In this document: one piece after another, positions 49,065-61,545 of the stretch | How positions within the stretch are numbered: the stretch's first letter is position 1 | Layout: each line of letters starts with the position of its first letter | DNA from: Cyprinodon diabolis | Lineage: Eukaryota; Chordata; Actinopteri; Cyprinodontiformes; Cyprinodontidae | DNA: 64,000 bases | Assembly: GCA_030533445.1 (NCBI GenBank) | Contig: CM060076.1 | Location: forward strand, 27,018,603 to 27,082,602 | Reading direction: 5' to 3' | Program-made: the position numbers and the translations under genes | The notes under the pieces: generated by a model | The model's database searches: none | The model's input: the letters and a program-made list of their open reading frames with translations, nothing else | What the model was told of the DNA's origin: nothing

Positions 49065-49952
49065 GTAGGATGCCAAATTCTTTTTCCACCTGCTTAAATA
49101 TACACTGATCCATCAAACTTCCGAAGTTTCTTCCTTTGTATCAGCTGTAATATGCCACAATTCCACAATTGGACAAAATATCCAACTTTTCCCCATTTCT
49201 AGGCCCTCGCTATTACTTTGTCCACCACTTCTCCCCTTGCACATACTGCAAATATTGCAGCACCGCCAAGTCTGTCTTCATGGTTCATCTGACCCACCTC
49301 GTCAAGCCTTTCCTGCCCCTTTTTTTTCTTTCTGCTGCCTTCCCCACTCTTCACCTTTATCCCTCGCTCCAATTTTGCTGCTCTCTCTGCACTTTCACTG
49401 TCCAATGCCTCTTTCTTGCCAAACCATTTTCCTTCCATCTTCATTTTCTCTCCCTGCCAAATGGCAGTCTCATCCTGCTTTTGCCTCCTTAGTAATTCTC
49501 CTCTTTCATTATGTAAATGACCCCTAACAGTTGCTCAGATGGATGCTGCTGTCGCAAGTGATGGTTAGAGGGGAACTAAATAATTGTAAAAGACCTAATC
49601 TGACAGGCTTTTCAAAATATGTCTTGCATCTAAACACCCTGCGATCATGATGTTAGGGCGAAAAACTAAGGCAAGTTGGATCAGGGTATACTGTTAGAAG
49701 TGCACCAATCAGAGAATGATGGATGACGTCCATTTCATTTTTATGTTCAAGCTATGATCTACTGATACAGAATTTAGCAAATATCAGGGTCCCTTTAAAA
49801 CAATATTTCTCACTTGTTAAACAATTTATTGATTTATATTTGCCATTGCAACATCAATGAGCACAATACTGCAATCAAAATGGACTTCTTGCATCCAAAA
49901 TGTCCAAAAGGATAAAGCAGAGCACATTTGTTTTAATCTGCACAGAGCTCCT

Positions 49953-49954
<2 letters not shown>
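49065..49954. other. Intron start, pyrimidine-rich
   Basis: Follows the donor at 49065. 49180-49500 is C/T-rich on the plus strand. Overlapping open frames in three registers are explained by this bias and not by coding. Confidence 0.55.

Positions 49955-50013
<59 letters not shown>
49955..50013. repeat. (AT)n microsatellite
   Basis: About 29 AT units. Confidence 0.97.
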
Positions 50014-50016
<3 letters not shown>

Positions 50017-53000
50017 CTTTATATTACCTTTATATTACATCATTAATTTTAAAAGTAAGTATTTTTGTTATCTTATTTGATTTTAAAGTCCTGAAAAATA
50101 CTGAAAGTAGCTGGATTTCTCTATGTTGATATGTTTGCTATTTCATAATGTGTTGTGCTTTGCGCTCAGACTAAACCAATACAATAAATGGAGGAGCTGG
50201 GCGCATTTTTATCAAAACATTTGCAGTTTTTGTGCTCAATCACATCCTCAGATTCCCTAGTGAGCTTGTTTAGCATCATGTAAGACAAAAACATTCCCCC
50301 CATTACTCCTCATTTACCTTCAGCTGATGAATAGTCAGCTATTTACTTCCAGTAATAATTCTACACCAGAAGATCTTTTACTTAGAATTAAACTAACTCT
50401 CATACACCTTCTTGGTTTCCAGCTCTCAAAGGGGCTTACATTTGTTAGAACAGAGGTAAACAATGCAGTGGTAATTTACCCCCTAAGAGCTCATCATTAG
50501 ATTCCCCACTGAGTGTACTGACCACACAAACAGTAAATCTTCTCCGGCATCACGTAACCACTCCTTTTTTGATGAATAATTACTTGCATTCAGGCGGAGT
50601 CTCCCCCAGCTCCCACCATGGTTGTTGTCATCACTCAATAGTTGCCAAAGCAATTAGGTGCTTTACCTTGCACAAATGTGCACACACATTAAATGGTAAG
50701 ATGTATCTGGGAACGTGGGATGTTTAGACAGCAGATATATAGATATTGTTCTCAAGATGCCACTCTGTTTCATTAACTTAGAGATTTATCACCCTGCTTT
50801 ATTCTGAGTCTGGTTGTGTTTTGTGCAACTGACCTGGAAGGAAATTCTGTTTGTTTTATAAAAAAAAAAACAAGTAAAGTGTGGCATTCATATGCATAAC
50901 AGCCCCTTCATTCTTAATAAAATCATTTGACATATTTTAAGTCCCTTCATAGACATGTTGTTCACCTAAACAAGGCTCTGCCAAATTAACAGTCTAGAAG
51001 GACTATTTTTGTCCTCAATCCTGTGAAATTAACCTGCTCAGAACAGACGTTACGTTTGCTTCTGAAAAAATATTACTTGTAGTTTTTGACAATTATTTAC
51101 TACAGGGATTGCTTTTATTTCTAAAGATCCATGTGTTTTTTTTTTTTAGCTTGAAAATTAATAAAAAGCATAACATTGATCAAAAAGAAGATTTATCCTA
51201 TGATTTATTCTGTGAGATATACAAAAAAGCATATGAAATGCACTTCGTTTCCAGCCCAGTGGCATGAAAAATGAAAATGTACCACATTATCACTGGTACC
51301 TTTTGTATAGATTTGTTTTGAACTAATTCCTTAAAAAAAAATCTAAAACATGTATTTATATCAACCTAAATTTAGAAACATTTGTTGGTTCTGAATGGTA
51401 CAGAGAGCCACTTGCAGCTCTGAATCCCTAAATTGTAGACTTCTGACCTAAACTGACAAGCTGGGCATGAAGGGTGCAATTTGAATAATAGCAGTAAGTA
51501 AAACTTTATTTATGTTACACCGTTTAAAACAAGAAAACGCATACAAATTTAATACCAGTAAATGTTAAAAAAAAGATAGAGAACTTTTTTTTATACCAAG
51601 TCGAGAGGACAGCTGAGTTGTTCACTCTGGATTCCTGTAGTAGACAGTGCGAGATAACATTTTGCCCCAAGCCATGCAGTGGGACACATTAAATATGTTA
51701 AAAGAAGGTGCTTGGTCAGCTAAGCTCAAACTTTAACCTTTTTGCTAACTTACAAAAGCATATGTGTGAAAAACTTCTGTCGCTGCACATCACACCTTAC
51801 ACACCATCCTCGCAGTGAAGCACTGGTGTAAGATCAGGATGTAGGGAAACTCAGCGTTCTTTGAGCTTGTGTTTTGGGCAGAGTTGGTTAGATGTGATGT
51901 GAAAATGGATGCTGTTAAATACTCGGCAAATCCTGAAGAAAATCTCCTAGATGGTGGAAAGAACCTAAAATTAGAAAGGGTTACTTTCCACAATAAGTAA
52001 ACTAAAGTGGAGGGGTTTAGATTTAAATGTTTTTTTTATGTTATAATGGCCCAGTCAAAATCCAGACCAAAATCTGTGGCAAGACTTTGAAAAAAAAAAA
52101 AAATGCCGTTTATAGATTCTCTCCATCCAATCTAGCTGAGGCTGAGCTATTCGACAAATAAAACCTGACATAAATTTTAGTTCCTAGACGCCCAAAGCTG
52201 GCGGGCGGCTCTCTTCAGCTCTGTAAGATTTATTGCTTCAATCGTGGTAAGAATAGTTTCTAAAAAAAAAAAAAAATAAAGACTTGGAGCTACTGAATTG
52301 ATAAACTTACCGCATTTGTTTTTTTTTTTTTGATATCTCTGTGATAAAGAAAGATATGCGAAAACAGTACTTTAAAATCCGAGGACGGTGTCCAGGTAGT
52401 TCTGTAAAAACAAAACATTGTGCATATATACCTACAGCAGTTGTATTTTGTAATTTTGGCTTGTAAAATCTAAAGTAAATAGAACTTTTTGCTGCCTCAC
52501 TACCTCACTACTTTTCTGCCATGTATGATCAAATCTCGCGGTGGTCACAGGAAGTCTTATGGACCGATGCAGCTCTCTCCATGGTCTCTGTGTCTCTGTT
52601 CTATCCACGGCCCCGATAAAAAGCTGACAGAGCGTATTGATTTCCGCTGCTTGGGGACGTGCTTCATAAACACACCAGCCCAAATGGAGAAGGTGTCCAA
52701 TAGCCAGACATGTACAGTGTCTGAAACAGATAGCTGTGTATGCACTATACCATCCTCTGGGATTAAACAGTACTATTTTGCTTAACAGCAATTATTTCTG
52801 ATCTTTTTTAATCTAACATGTCATGTTTAATGATCAGCTAAATGTGTATGTGTTTGGGGTGACGGCACTCTGGACGTGGGTGTATGCACACATTTGAATC
52901 GTGCATAAATGTATGCGACAAGTGCTGACAATCAGAAAGTGCCATCTGGCTACATCGTCCATGGGGATGTAAAACTGACCGAGTGGAACAGTTAACTACA

Positions 53001-54901
53001 GTTAAGTCAGTGCTACACTTTGTCTGCCAGACCATAAATTATTTTGTTATATTACTTTTAAGTTTTTTTGTGCTCACTTGTCAGAGATTTATAGATCCTG
53101 CATATGCTGCATTAAATGGATAATAAGGACAAGAGAAACAGCTTTTATTCAGTGCAGACCACGACCTGTGGATGCTATTAGAGTAGTCTCCGTTAGTTTA
53201 TATATTTTCCAATCCAAGAGTAGTGGAAAATTTTCTTCATGTATGACTTTAAATAGTCTTAAAATAAAGTGATAATTAGACAAAGGGAAGCCTTAAGTGG
53301 TTCACCTGAGATGGCTTTAGATTTCAAAGGACAATATATGAGCGGGACTTTTTTTAATCCCTTCATTTGATAGAAATGTTCATGTTTATTGTCAGCATGT
53401 AGAGATGAGAAGTCAAGGATTTCAGATTTCAGCTGACTGTATGTAAGCACTAGATGCATTTTAATAAATTTGCAATTTTATCTGCCTCCTATAGAATGCA
53501 AATGCTCTGCCTTTTTGTGTTAGATAGGATGCAACATAAATACACTTTTGAATATATGTACTTGCTTAAATGCTTTATGATCTAGAATAAGGTAGATTAT
53601 GATTCCTCCTTCAGAATTAGAAAGAATAGATGAATAGATACAAAAATTGAGCTCCTTGATAATACATTATTTATTGGATTGAACAATAATTTACCAAAAA
53701 ATTCAAAGATGACAAAGCCGTTAGATGATCTGACAATCAGGGTTATTTACTCAGATGACAATTAACCAAAAGAAAATCACTGTGTATTTACTATGTGCTT
53801 CTTAATAAAACTAATTATTGCTCATTGGTTTTGCAGTGACTTCTTTTTTCTAACTGTTTCATTTCAAAATTTAATAACAGCTCGGTCCTACTTAACATTA
53901 GAGAGTAAAAAATAAAATTATATTTTATATTGTTAAATCATTGAGTATATATTGAAGAGTTGGGTAGCTGCACTGATTGATGTTTAGTCATTTATATGTG
54001 ATTAGACTCTTTGTTGAACTACAGGGAAGAACAGTTGGGGTTAACCATATTGGTTTGTTGTTTTTTGACCCACATGCAGAATCACATAGAGATCCAGTAT
54101 ATTTTAAAGTCTTATTTACAAAAACAACAAGAATTTACAACTGGAGAACTGCAGGAAATCAGATGAACTTTCTGGATGGCCTAAGGGGAGAAAGTAGATT
54201 GATCAGGAAGGAGTTGGTTGATGACAAATGATGACTGACTTAAGGTGCTTACTTAAGGGATGAAGGGGAGGTAGCATGGATCTGTAGGGGTTTGATTCGG
54301 CAGGCTTTGCAGACTGTAACAACTAGGCCACCACCATCAGAGGTAATCATCCAGAGAAAAGAGGTGATCCATCATCTCCTTATATACACGCTGGTCATCT
54401 TGATTGAGAAATGTTCTCAGGTGTGTTCACAGCTACTGTATGTTCGAAGACAATTTTACTACTGAAAATCAAGCAGTCTATTTATGGCATAAGTGCAGTA
54501 AATTAACATAGATAGCATTACTGACTCTGGTCTATAGTAGTTATTTTATGAAAAACAATCCATTTTATAAAACAGAAGTTAGAATTAGGAAAATAATATT
54601 TTATGTCCATATATCAAAGCTCGGTCCTATTACCGGAATTGTAATTTCAGAATTAGATAAGAAAAAAGGTTACCTTAAAATTCATATTTATATTTTCTAG
54701 AGTTTACAGTTGAATAGGAGCCCTTTTTGTATCACTAGATAGTGTTTTAGTATGTCTTTACTTTCCTCTTATGTTTTAGTGTTCTGAAAGGGCCCTGCCT
54801 TCTAAAATAGAAAAGGTTGTTTCTATGTATTTTGAATATGTTGCCCTTGTCCTAATGGTTGTTATATCTGAATGTAATTCTATAGAGCGCCTGGAGTTAT
54901 A
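50014..54901. other. Non-coding stretch, probable intron
   Basis: No exon or intact repeat recognised. 51405-51450 (AGAGCCACTTGCAGCTCTGAA) may be a small remnant of a hAT-like repeat. 52432-52791 is moderately GC-rich with open frames on both strands, but no splice borders fit either. Confidence 0.45.
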
Positions 54902-54903
54902 TA

Positions 54904-55105
54904 CAGGTGCTGGTCATAAAATTAGAATATCATGAAAAAGTAGATTGATTTCAGTAATTCCATTTAAAAAGTGAAACTTGTATATTATATTCATACATTA
55001 CATACAAACTCATATATTTCAGATGTTTATTTTGTTTAATTTTGATGATTACAAATGACAACAAATGAAAATCTCAAATTCATCATATCAGAAAATTAGA
55101 ATATT
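54904..55105. repeat. Left 202-bp terminal inverted repeat of the Tc1 element
   Basis: Begins CAGGTGCTGGTCATAAAATT. Identical to the reverse complement of 56314-56515. Lies downstream of the transposase stop. Confidence 0.97.
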
Positions 55106-55191
55106 ACTGAAGACCAATAAAAACAAAGGATTTATAGAAATGTTGGCCAACTGAAAAGTATGAACATGAAAAGTATGAGCATGTACAGCAC

Positions 55192-56196
55192 TCAGTATTT
55201 AGTTGGGCCTCCTTTAGCCTGTATTACTGCAGCAATGCGGCGTGGCATGGAGTCGATCAGTCTGTGGCACTGCTCAGGTGTTATGATAGCCCAGGTTGCT
55301 CTAATAGTGGCTTTTAGCTCTTCTGAATTGTTGGGTCTGGTGTATTGCATCTTCTTCTTCACAATACCCCATAGATTTTCTATGGGGTTAAGGTCAGGAG
55401 AGTTTGCTGGCCAATTAAGAACAGGGATACCATGGTCCTTCAACCAGGTACTGGTAGCTTTGGCACTGTGTGCAGGTGCCAAGTCCTGTTGGAAAATGAA
55501 ATCTGCATCTCCAAAAAGTTGGTCAGCTGCAGGAAGCATGAAGTGCTCTAAAACTTCCTGGTATGTGGCTGCGTTGACCCTGGACCTCAGAAAACACAAT
55601 GGACCAACACCAGCAGATGACATGGCACCCCAAACCATCACTGACTGTGGAAACTTTACACTGGACTTCAAGCAACGTGGATGAAGTGCCTCTCTTCTTT
55701 TCCTCCAGACTCTGGGACCTTGATTTCCAAAGGAAATGCAAAATTTACTTTCATCAGAGAACATGACTTTGGACCACTCACCAGCAGTCCAGTCCTGTTT
55801 CTCTTTAGCCCAGGCAAGACGCTTCTGACGCTGTCTGTGGTTCAAGAGTGGCTTGACACAAGGAATGCGACAGCAGAAACCCATGTCTTTCATACGTCTG
55901 TGTGTGGTGGTTCTTGAAGCACTCACTCCAGCTGCAGTCCACTCTTTGTGAATCTCCCCCACATTTTTGAATGGGTTTTGTTTCACAATCCTCTCCAGGG
56001 TGCGGTTATCTCTCTTGCTTGTACACTTTTTTCGACCACATCTTTTCCTTCCCTTCGCCTCTCTATTAATGTGCTTGGACACTGAGCTCTGTGAACAGCC
56101 AGCCTCTTTAGCGATGACCTTTTGTGTCTTGCCCTCCTTGTGCAAGGTGTCGATGGTCGTCTTTTGGACAACTGTCAAGTCAGCAGTCTTCCCCAT
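55192..56196 (-). CDS. Tc1 transposase, apparently intact
   Basis: The frame is open from 56232, but the ATG at 56194-56196 (MGKTADLT...) gives the usual Tc1 start and 334 residues; the longer frame has 12 extra residues. The N-terminal half contains the paired helix-turn-helix DNA-binding region (KVIAKEAGCSQSSVSKHI; GRKRCGRKK basic linker and GRPR-like hook; second helix set around VSASRTTTHRR). The DD34E catalytic triad is complete: Asp in MFSDES (148 counted from this start), Asp in FQQDLAPAH (238) and Glu in SPDLNPIENLW (273), with 34 residues between the last two. It would cut at the element ends and reinsert at TA. Length is normal for the family (about 340). No stop or frameshift seen. 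Confidence 0.95.
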   Translation of the reverse strand: MGKTADLTVVQKTTIDTLHKEGKTQKVIAKEAGCSQSSVSKHINREAKGRKRCGRKKCTSKRDNRTLERIVKQNPFKNVGEIHKEWTAAGVSASRTTTHRRMKDMGFCCRIPCVKPLLNHRQRQKRLAWAKEKQDWTAGEWSKVMFSDESKFCISFGNQGPRVWRKRREALHPRCLKSSVKFPQSVMVWGAMSSAGVGPLCFLRSRVNAATYQEVLEHFMLPAADQLFGDADFIFQQDLAPAHSAKATSTWLKDHGIPVLNWPANSPDLNPIENLWGIVKKKMQYTRPNNSEELKATIRATWAIITPEQCHRLIDSMPRRIAAVIQAKGGPTKY

Positions 56197-56313
56197 GATT
56201 GTGTAGCCTATAGAACTAGACTGAAAGACCATTTAAAGGCTTTTGCAGGTGGTTTGAGTTAATTAGCTGATTAGAGTGTGGCACCAGGGGCCATCAATTT
56301 TGAACCTTTTCAC

Positions 56314-56515
56314 AATATTCTAATTTTCTGATATGATGAATTTGAGATTTTCATTTGTTGTCATTTGTAATCATCAAAATTAAACAAAATAAACATCTGA
56401 AATATATGAGTTTGTATGTAATGTATGAATATAATATACAAGTTTCACTTTTTAAATGGAATTACTGAAATCAATCTACTTTTTCATGATATTCTAATTT
56501 TATGACCAGCACCTG
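56314..56515. repeat. Right 202-bp terminal inverted repeat of the Tc1 element
   Basis: Identical reverse complement of the left repeat. Lies upstream of the transposase and probably contains its promoter. Confidence 0.97.
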
Positions 56516-56517
56516 TA

Positions 56518-57121
56518 CGTATAAAGCAAAGCTGCATTCAACATTTGGCTTTTCAGAGATTTCCTCTCTTCTGAAGGTCTAGTGAAAAAATCATGACTTT
56601 AAATCTGTTGTTGAATGTTTGTACTTCAATAATATAATCTTTTATTGACTGCTAGAGAGGATTTTTTGGTTTCATAGATTGGATTAAAGCTGAAATTATT
56701 TATCTACTGACATGTAACTCTGGAAGCATCTACCTGTTGAGATTTAACCAAATGATGGATTTTCTTGGATGGACTAATCCTATATGTGAAAGTTTTTAAT
56801 CCATCCTTGCTTTAGTTTTCAGTACAAGTGCTGAGATTTTTCTTTTTACCTTATGTGTTAGAAATGCTTGATCGATGGTAAATACAGAGAACATATACCG
56901 ACCTATAAACACATAGATTTTGACTTGTCTTACCTCGAATCTTTGTTTTAGTTGGAACTTAGTTGGTTTCTTTTTACATTTGCCATTTTGCAATTAAAAT
57001 ATTTATTTAGTTAAGTGTTGGATGAATATGACATTCTTAGGGTCGGATAGCTAAACACAGAGTAAAGAAGGTACACCCTTTTTTTACTGGGTGGTTCATA
57101 TGTTATGAATAAAATCCATTG
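56518..57121. other. Non-coding stretch
   Basis: Nothing recognised. Confidence 0.5.
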
Positions 57122-57129
57122 GTCTTGAC

Positions 57130-57487
57130 TAGGGGTCTAACTAACAATTATTTTGCAAATCTCTCGATTCTTTTTTCGATTGATAATCGAAAAGGTTCCT
57201 TAAAGAAGCGTTTTAGCAAAATTAAATAATGAAAATAAAGCTTTTCTACTTGAGGAGAGCATATTGACAAAAAAAAAAAAAATTCTATCTTAACTGTAAA
57301 ATGTTTATAAATTTTTTTTTTTTACAGTTTTCGCATAATTCCTGCTCTAAGTGGTCTGCTCTGTCAGCTAAAGTCATGTTTTAGAGTCTTCAAAATCCAG
57401 TTAATGATTAATCAGTCACTAAATTAGTTGACAATTATTTTAATAATCGATTAATCACAATTAATCCAATTAATTGTTTCAGCCCTA
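57130..57487 (-). mobile_element. Non-autonomous hAT element, copy 2
   Basis: 358 bp with ends TAGGGGTCTAAC and GTTTCAGCCCTA, flanked by the perfect 8-bp duplication GTCTTGAC (57122-57129 and 57488-57495). On the minus strand it matches the copy at 25997-26432: GGCTGAAACAA start, ATTAATCGATTA palindromes, GACTCTAAAACATG and CTGACAGAGCA segments. Confidence 0.9.
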
Positions 57488-57495
57488 GTCTTGAC

Positions 57496-58194
57496 TAGAG
57501 ATGAACCGATGCAGGTCATTAAAGGCCAACGCTCATATCAATTTCTTTTACATCAGTCTAGCTGATGTGTGGGGTAGTTGGGATATTTGGGGAGCAGATT
57601 ATTGAAGTCAGTATAGTATTTAGCCTTTCTTTACATGATAAAAATGAATTGATAAACTATTACAAAACCAGTTTAACCAAAAAAGAAACATTTATGAACA
57701 AATCAAACTAAATGTTAGCAATGAATAGCCAAGGAAGGAAGCAGCACTGCATGGATCTCATGGGATCTCAAAGCATGGATGATGAATGCAGGAATAATTG
57801 GTGAATGAATGTAAGTATCGACAAGTACCAATGCAAGAAAAAGTGCTAATATCTGCAAAAAATATCAGCTGTCCAATGTGTCTTGACCAGGTTCTACTAC
57901 ATTAAAACATAACTCAAATTTGACAGCGACTAACAACAGCCAAAGCGGAGAAGTGTGTGAAAAATATAAAGTACAGCACTGACACTTGAAAAGAATTTAA
58001 TAGGAAAAGTGGCACCCTGGTGTACCTAATGCATCCTAATAGCAGTTCCTTAACACTTTCATAACCAACCACCTCTATTAAACCAGGTGGTCTGGTGAAA
58101 GGACAAAAGCTGAGATCCCAGATGCGATGTTGGTGCTGATCATTGGTCTTTATACGAGTTATATGAGTGTTTTAAGCAATATGATGTATTTTGA
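57496..58194. other. Non-coding stretch
   Basis: Nothing recognised. Confidence 0.5.
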
Positions 58195-58530
58195 TCAATC
58201 CATTTTCTCCCACTTAGTCCTTTTCAAGGGTCTCGGTGGGGCCAGTTCCTAACTGGGCGAGAGGCAGATTACATCCTGGACAGAGTGCACCAGGCCAGTC
58301 TATGGCAGGACAACACAGAGGCACTAAAAGACACACAAACATGCACACACCCTCACACCTAAGGACAATTTAGAAAAGCTTTGTTTTTGGATTGCAAGAG
58401 GAAGCTGGACTACATGCAGAGAACCCACACACGAATGGGGAGAACATCCAGGCAGAAAGGGGCCAGGAATCGAACAAAGAACCTTCTTGTTACAAGTCAA
58501 CAGTGCTATCCACTGTGCATGGTCTCCAGG
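58195..58530 (-). repeat. tRNA-headed SINE-like repeat, copy 3
   Basis: Starts TCAATCCATTTTCTCCCACT and runs to GTGCTATCCACTGTG, the reverse complement of the layout at 12256-12572. The tRNA-like head is at the right (GGAATCGAAC is the B-box region on the minus strand). Confidence 0.75.
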
Positions 58531-60839
58531 TTTCTTAGAAATGGATGTTTAACCACCCAACGGATCTGTCTGTGACTCCCCAGGCTTTAGTTACATATTG
58601 AATATTAATGACAACAAACTCATGTTTTCGCTAAATTTTTTAAACTATAAATCTGACCCCTCCCTGCAGTCCTAGCAAGTTCATAATGGTTCTCTTTGTT
58701 TCTCATAGCCACCCAGCAAAAAGAAAAGAAACTTTGTAACTGATACATTTGTAGTTCCTCTGCTATGACTTCAAAATTGTTTGTGATGCATAAAGAGAGT
58801 CTGATAAAGGTGAATTAAAACTAATCTAGAGAGTTTCATACTTCATTACAGGGACATATAAATTACTTGAAATATTCCTGGTTTATAGCTTGAGTCTGTC
58901 TACCAAGCTTACTAAACCTTATTTACTAGTTGGAGTGAAGTGTTCTCAACCAGGTGATAGCTTATCTACTGCTGCCATTACACATGCCTGTAACACATAG
59001 GTGCACCATGAAAATCCTATTAGAAGTCCACAGAAAGCTGAGCAACAGCACACAAAGAAGCCTCTTCTGCAAAGCATGTTGTACAAACTGCTACAAGTGC
59101 CTTCATTTGCCTCTTCAAACTCTGTTAGTATTATGCTGTTGATGTGAAAAAATATAAAAATGAACTTGATTATTTTGATAACTAGATTCAATGTGAACAT
59201 TTTAGTGGATGTTTTTGTTAAAAGTTATTCCATTAAATCTGAAATACATAGTAGTGCCTGTCATAAAACAAACTTGCATTTTTTTTTCTTCAGTTTAACC
59301 TGTTGCTGTTCATTGATTTTAGCCAGTTCGGTTACACAGTGGATTGAAGCAGTGCCCCTGCTGTGGCAACACAACAGTGAACAGCAGGTGTCAGCGCCTT
59401 ACTTTGATAAAATAAGAAAAATAAAAAGTTAAACCTCAAGCCTGTTTCTTCTGATGGATTCTTTGTATGGAAGAGACATCTGAATGATGAGGACAGTGCA
59501 TTGGAAAGTCATGCATTTGATGAAACTTTAGCACATCTCCAATCGGACTGTTTCAACACCTGCTTCCTCACGCTGTATCACCTTTGTATTGCTGCAATAC
59601 TTCATATGTCTTTATATTTGCACCAACAGGGGAAAAAAAAACTGAGAATGTCAGTCTTAGTTTGGCAACCCTTATAATGAATAGACTGGAAGATTCTGAA
59701 ATTGTTGAAACTCTGCAGGGGTTGAGGCTAAAAGGGGAAATGTCTTTTGAAAAGTGGGATAACCTTGTGATGAGTTACTGTGGAATGTGTTGAATATGAA
59801 AAGATTAAAGTTTGAAAAGGCGCACACAGGGAAAGCTTGATGAGAGAGACACAAGCAGGAGTAAGGGGAACAGGTGGGGAGTAGTGCGACAGGGGAGAGT
59901 TGTTTTTTGAATTAACTCCAGATAGGGAAGAAAACGCCGGAGAGGAACTACATCATCAGGATAAGGTTAAACTTCACATTTTCAAGGCAGCTACACTCAC
60001 TATGGGGTCTCAATGAATACTACTTTGTTAAAAGAAAAGCAAAGAGCATTGTCGGATTGTCATTTATTGCCATCTATAAGTTGCCAATAGCTTGTCATTT
60101 TGCATTATTTCCTTTTACTGCTAAGATTCAGTCATGAAAAAAGAAAGCCAAACAAATAGAACAACCTGACTATGGAACGTTAAACCTGGGGGCTTTTTTG
60201 TAGGTGAGTTAGGAGTTCCATTATTTCACTGGTTGAACAGGTTTAAATATGCAGCGCAAGAGGTCTATTGCATTTTTTCCTCTATTAAAGTGGTTAAGTG
60301 ATGCATGTGTCAGAGTGCATTTTAACGCTGAAAGTCAGCTTGTCTGACAACAAGCCCAGATGAACCTGTCAGCTCTTTCTGCTCTGCGTTGCCACTTTAA
60401 ATGCCAGTTTTGATGAAGATGGCTATCAGTGGATATGTTGAAAGCAGCTCTGTCATATTAGACATAGTGTAATTAAAAAAAATTATGAAGTTGGTTTCTA
60501 GCTCGTATTTATTTCCTCTGGTTTTCTTTTTTTTATTTCAAGCACTAGTAATATAGGACTGTAATGTCATCCAACAACAGCATGATTTATAAAGAAAAAC
60601 ATAGCAGACCTTGGAAAAATGTACATCCTGTGAACCTTTTGACATTGTGTCACACTATAACATCACCTTGAGGTGTTTTGTTGTGTATGATGACCAAAAC
60701 AAAATGAAGCGTACTTATATAACGGAAGAAAATAAACACATCTCCCAAGATTTCCTTCCTATACTAACAATTCAGAAAAGTTGTGTGCATTTGGGTTAAC
60801 CCCGTGAATCAATACCTGTGTTGAACGGTTGTTTCCAAG
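58531..60839. other. Non-coding stretch
   Basis: No exon or repeat identified. Short frames (59584-59793 and 60611-60799) look AT-rich and unsupported. Confidence 0.5.
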
Positions 60840-61545
60840 TCTTAAATTCAAATTCAATTCAAAAATATTTTTTAATGCGAAAGGGAAATGAAATGCTGCG
60901 GTAACTTATAATGTTGGTTTTTAAACAGGTGTTGTAGGTGTTGATAGCTGTAGGTAGGAAGGATCTTCTGTAGTGGTCTGTCTTACACTGGATCCGGAGA
61001 AGCCTCTGACTGAAGACACTCTGTTGGAAAATCTGAGGAGGAAGCTCACCGTTATCCATAATTTTCTTCACTTTATGAAGAATTCTTCTTTGTGAAATAT
61101 TCTCTAGATGTTGTAGAGGAGTTCCTAGAACAGAGCTGGCCTTTTTGATTAGCTTGCAGGTTTTTTTTTAATTCATTAGCTTTAGTACTGTTACCCCTGC
61201 AGAGGATGGAAGAGGAGATCACACTCTCCACAACATATACTTACTTATAGAAGATTTATTGCATATTGCTGCAGACGCAGAAGGATTAAGCTTTCTTAGG
61301 AAGAATAGTTTGCTCTGTCCTTTCTAGTAGATGGCATAACAGTTGTGTCTTTGGTCTACTTTGTTGTCCAAAGTGAACACCAAAGTATTTATAGTCCACC
61401 AAGATCTCTACTTCTTCTCCCATGATACCAATAGGATTCCACTTGTTCCTATTTCTTCGGAAATCTACAATAATCTCCCTTGTTTTGTTGACATTCAGGA
61501 TCAGATGGTTTCCACACCATGTCAAAAAGCGGTTCTCCAGCTCTC
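60840..61545 (-). mobile_element. LINE reverse transcriptase C-terminal fragment (Rex1/L2-like)
   Basis: On the minus strand, 61525-61286 reads like the post-catalytic part of a LINE reverse transcriptase (NHLILNVNKTREIIVDFRR, then ILVDYKYFGVHF). After frame breaks and a decayed section, 61071-60859 continues with the C-terminal segment (QSVFSQRLLRIQCKTDHYRRSFLPTAINTYN). The end is an ATTCAA-type short repeat (near 60845-60865), a usual LINE 3' tail. It is 5'-truncated (no catalytic YxDD part), frameshifted and dead. Confidence 0.8.

Larger units (their letters stand above)
54904..56515 (-). mobile_element. Complete Tc1-type DNA transposon
   Basis: 1,612 bp between TA dinucleotides (54902-54903 and 56516-56517). 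The terminal inverted repeats are 202 bp each (54904-55105 and 56314-56515) and I found no difference between them base by base. Each carries the 13-bp motif AAAATTAGAATAT at its outer and inner part (54918-54930 and 55092-55104 at the left), the IR/DR architecture of fish Tc1 elements such as Sleeping Beauty. The transposase is uninterrupted, so the copy inserted recently and may be autonomous. Confidence 0.97.

Noticed and set aside
49169..49527. Overlapping frames of about 100 codons just after the exon
   Set aside because: They lie in a pyrimidine-rich intron start, overlap in several registers and begin beyond a good donor site.
52432..52791. 119-codon minus-strand frame with a facing 98-codon plus-strand frame
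   Set aside because: No splice sites support either, and neither product resembles a known family.
55160..55684. 174-codon plus-strand frame
   Set aside because: It is the antisense shadow of the Tc1 transposase.
59584..59793. Possible small exon after CACCAACAG
   Set aside because: An acceptor-like site exists, but the product is not recognisable and no donor fits.
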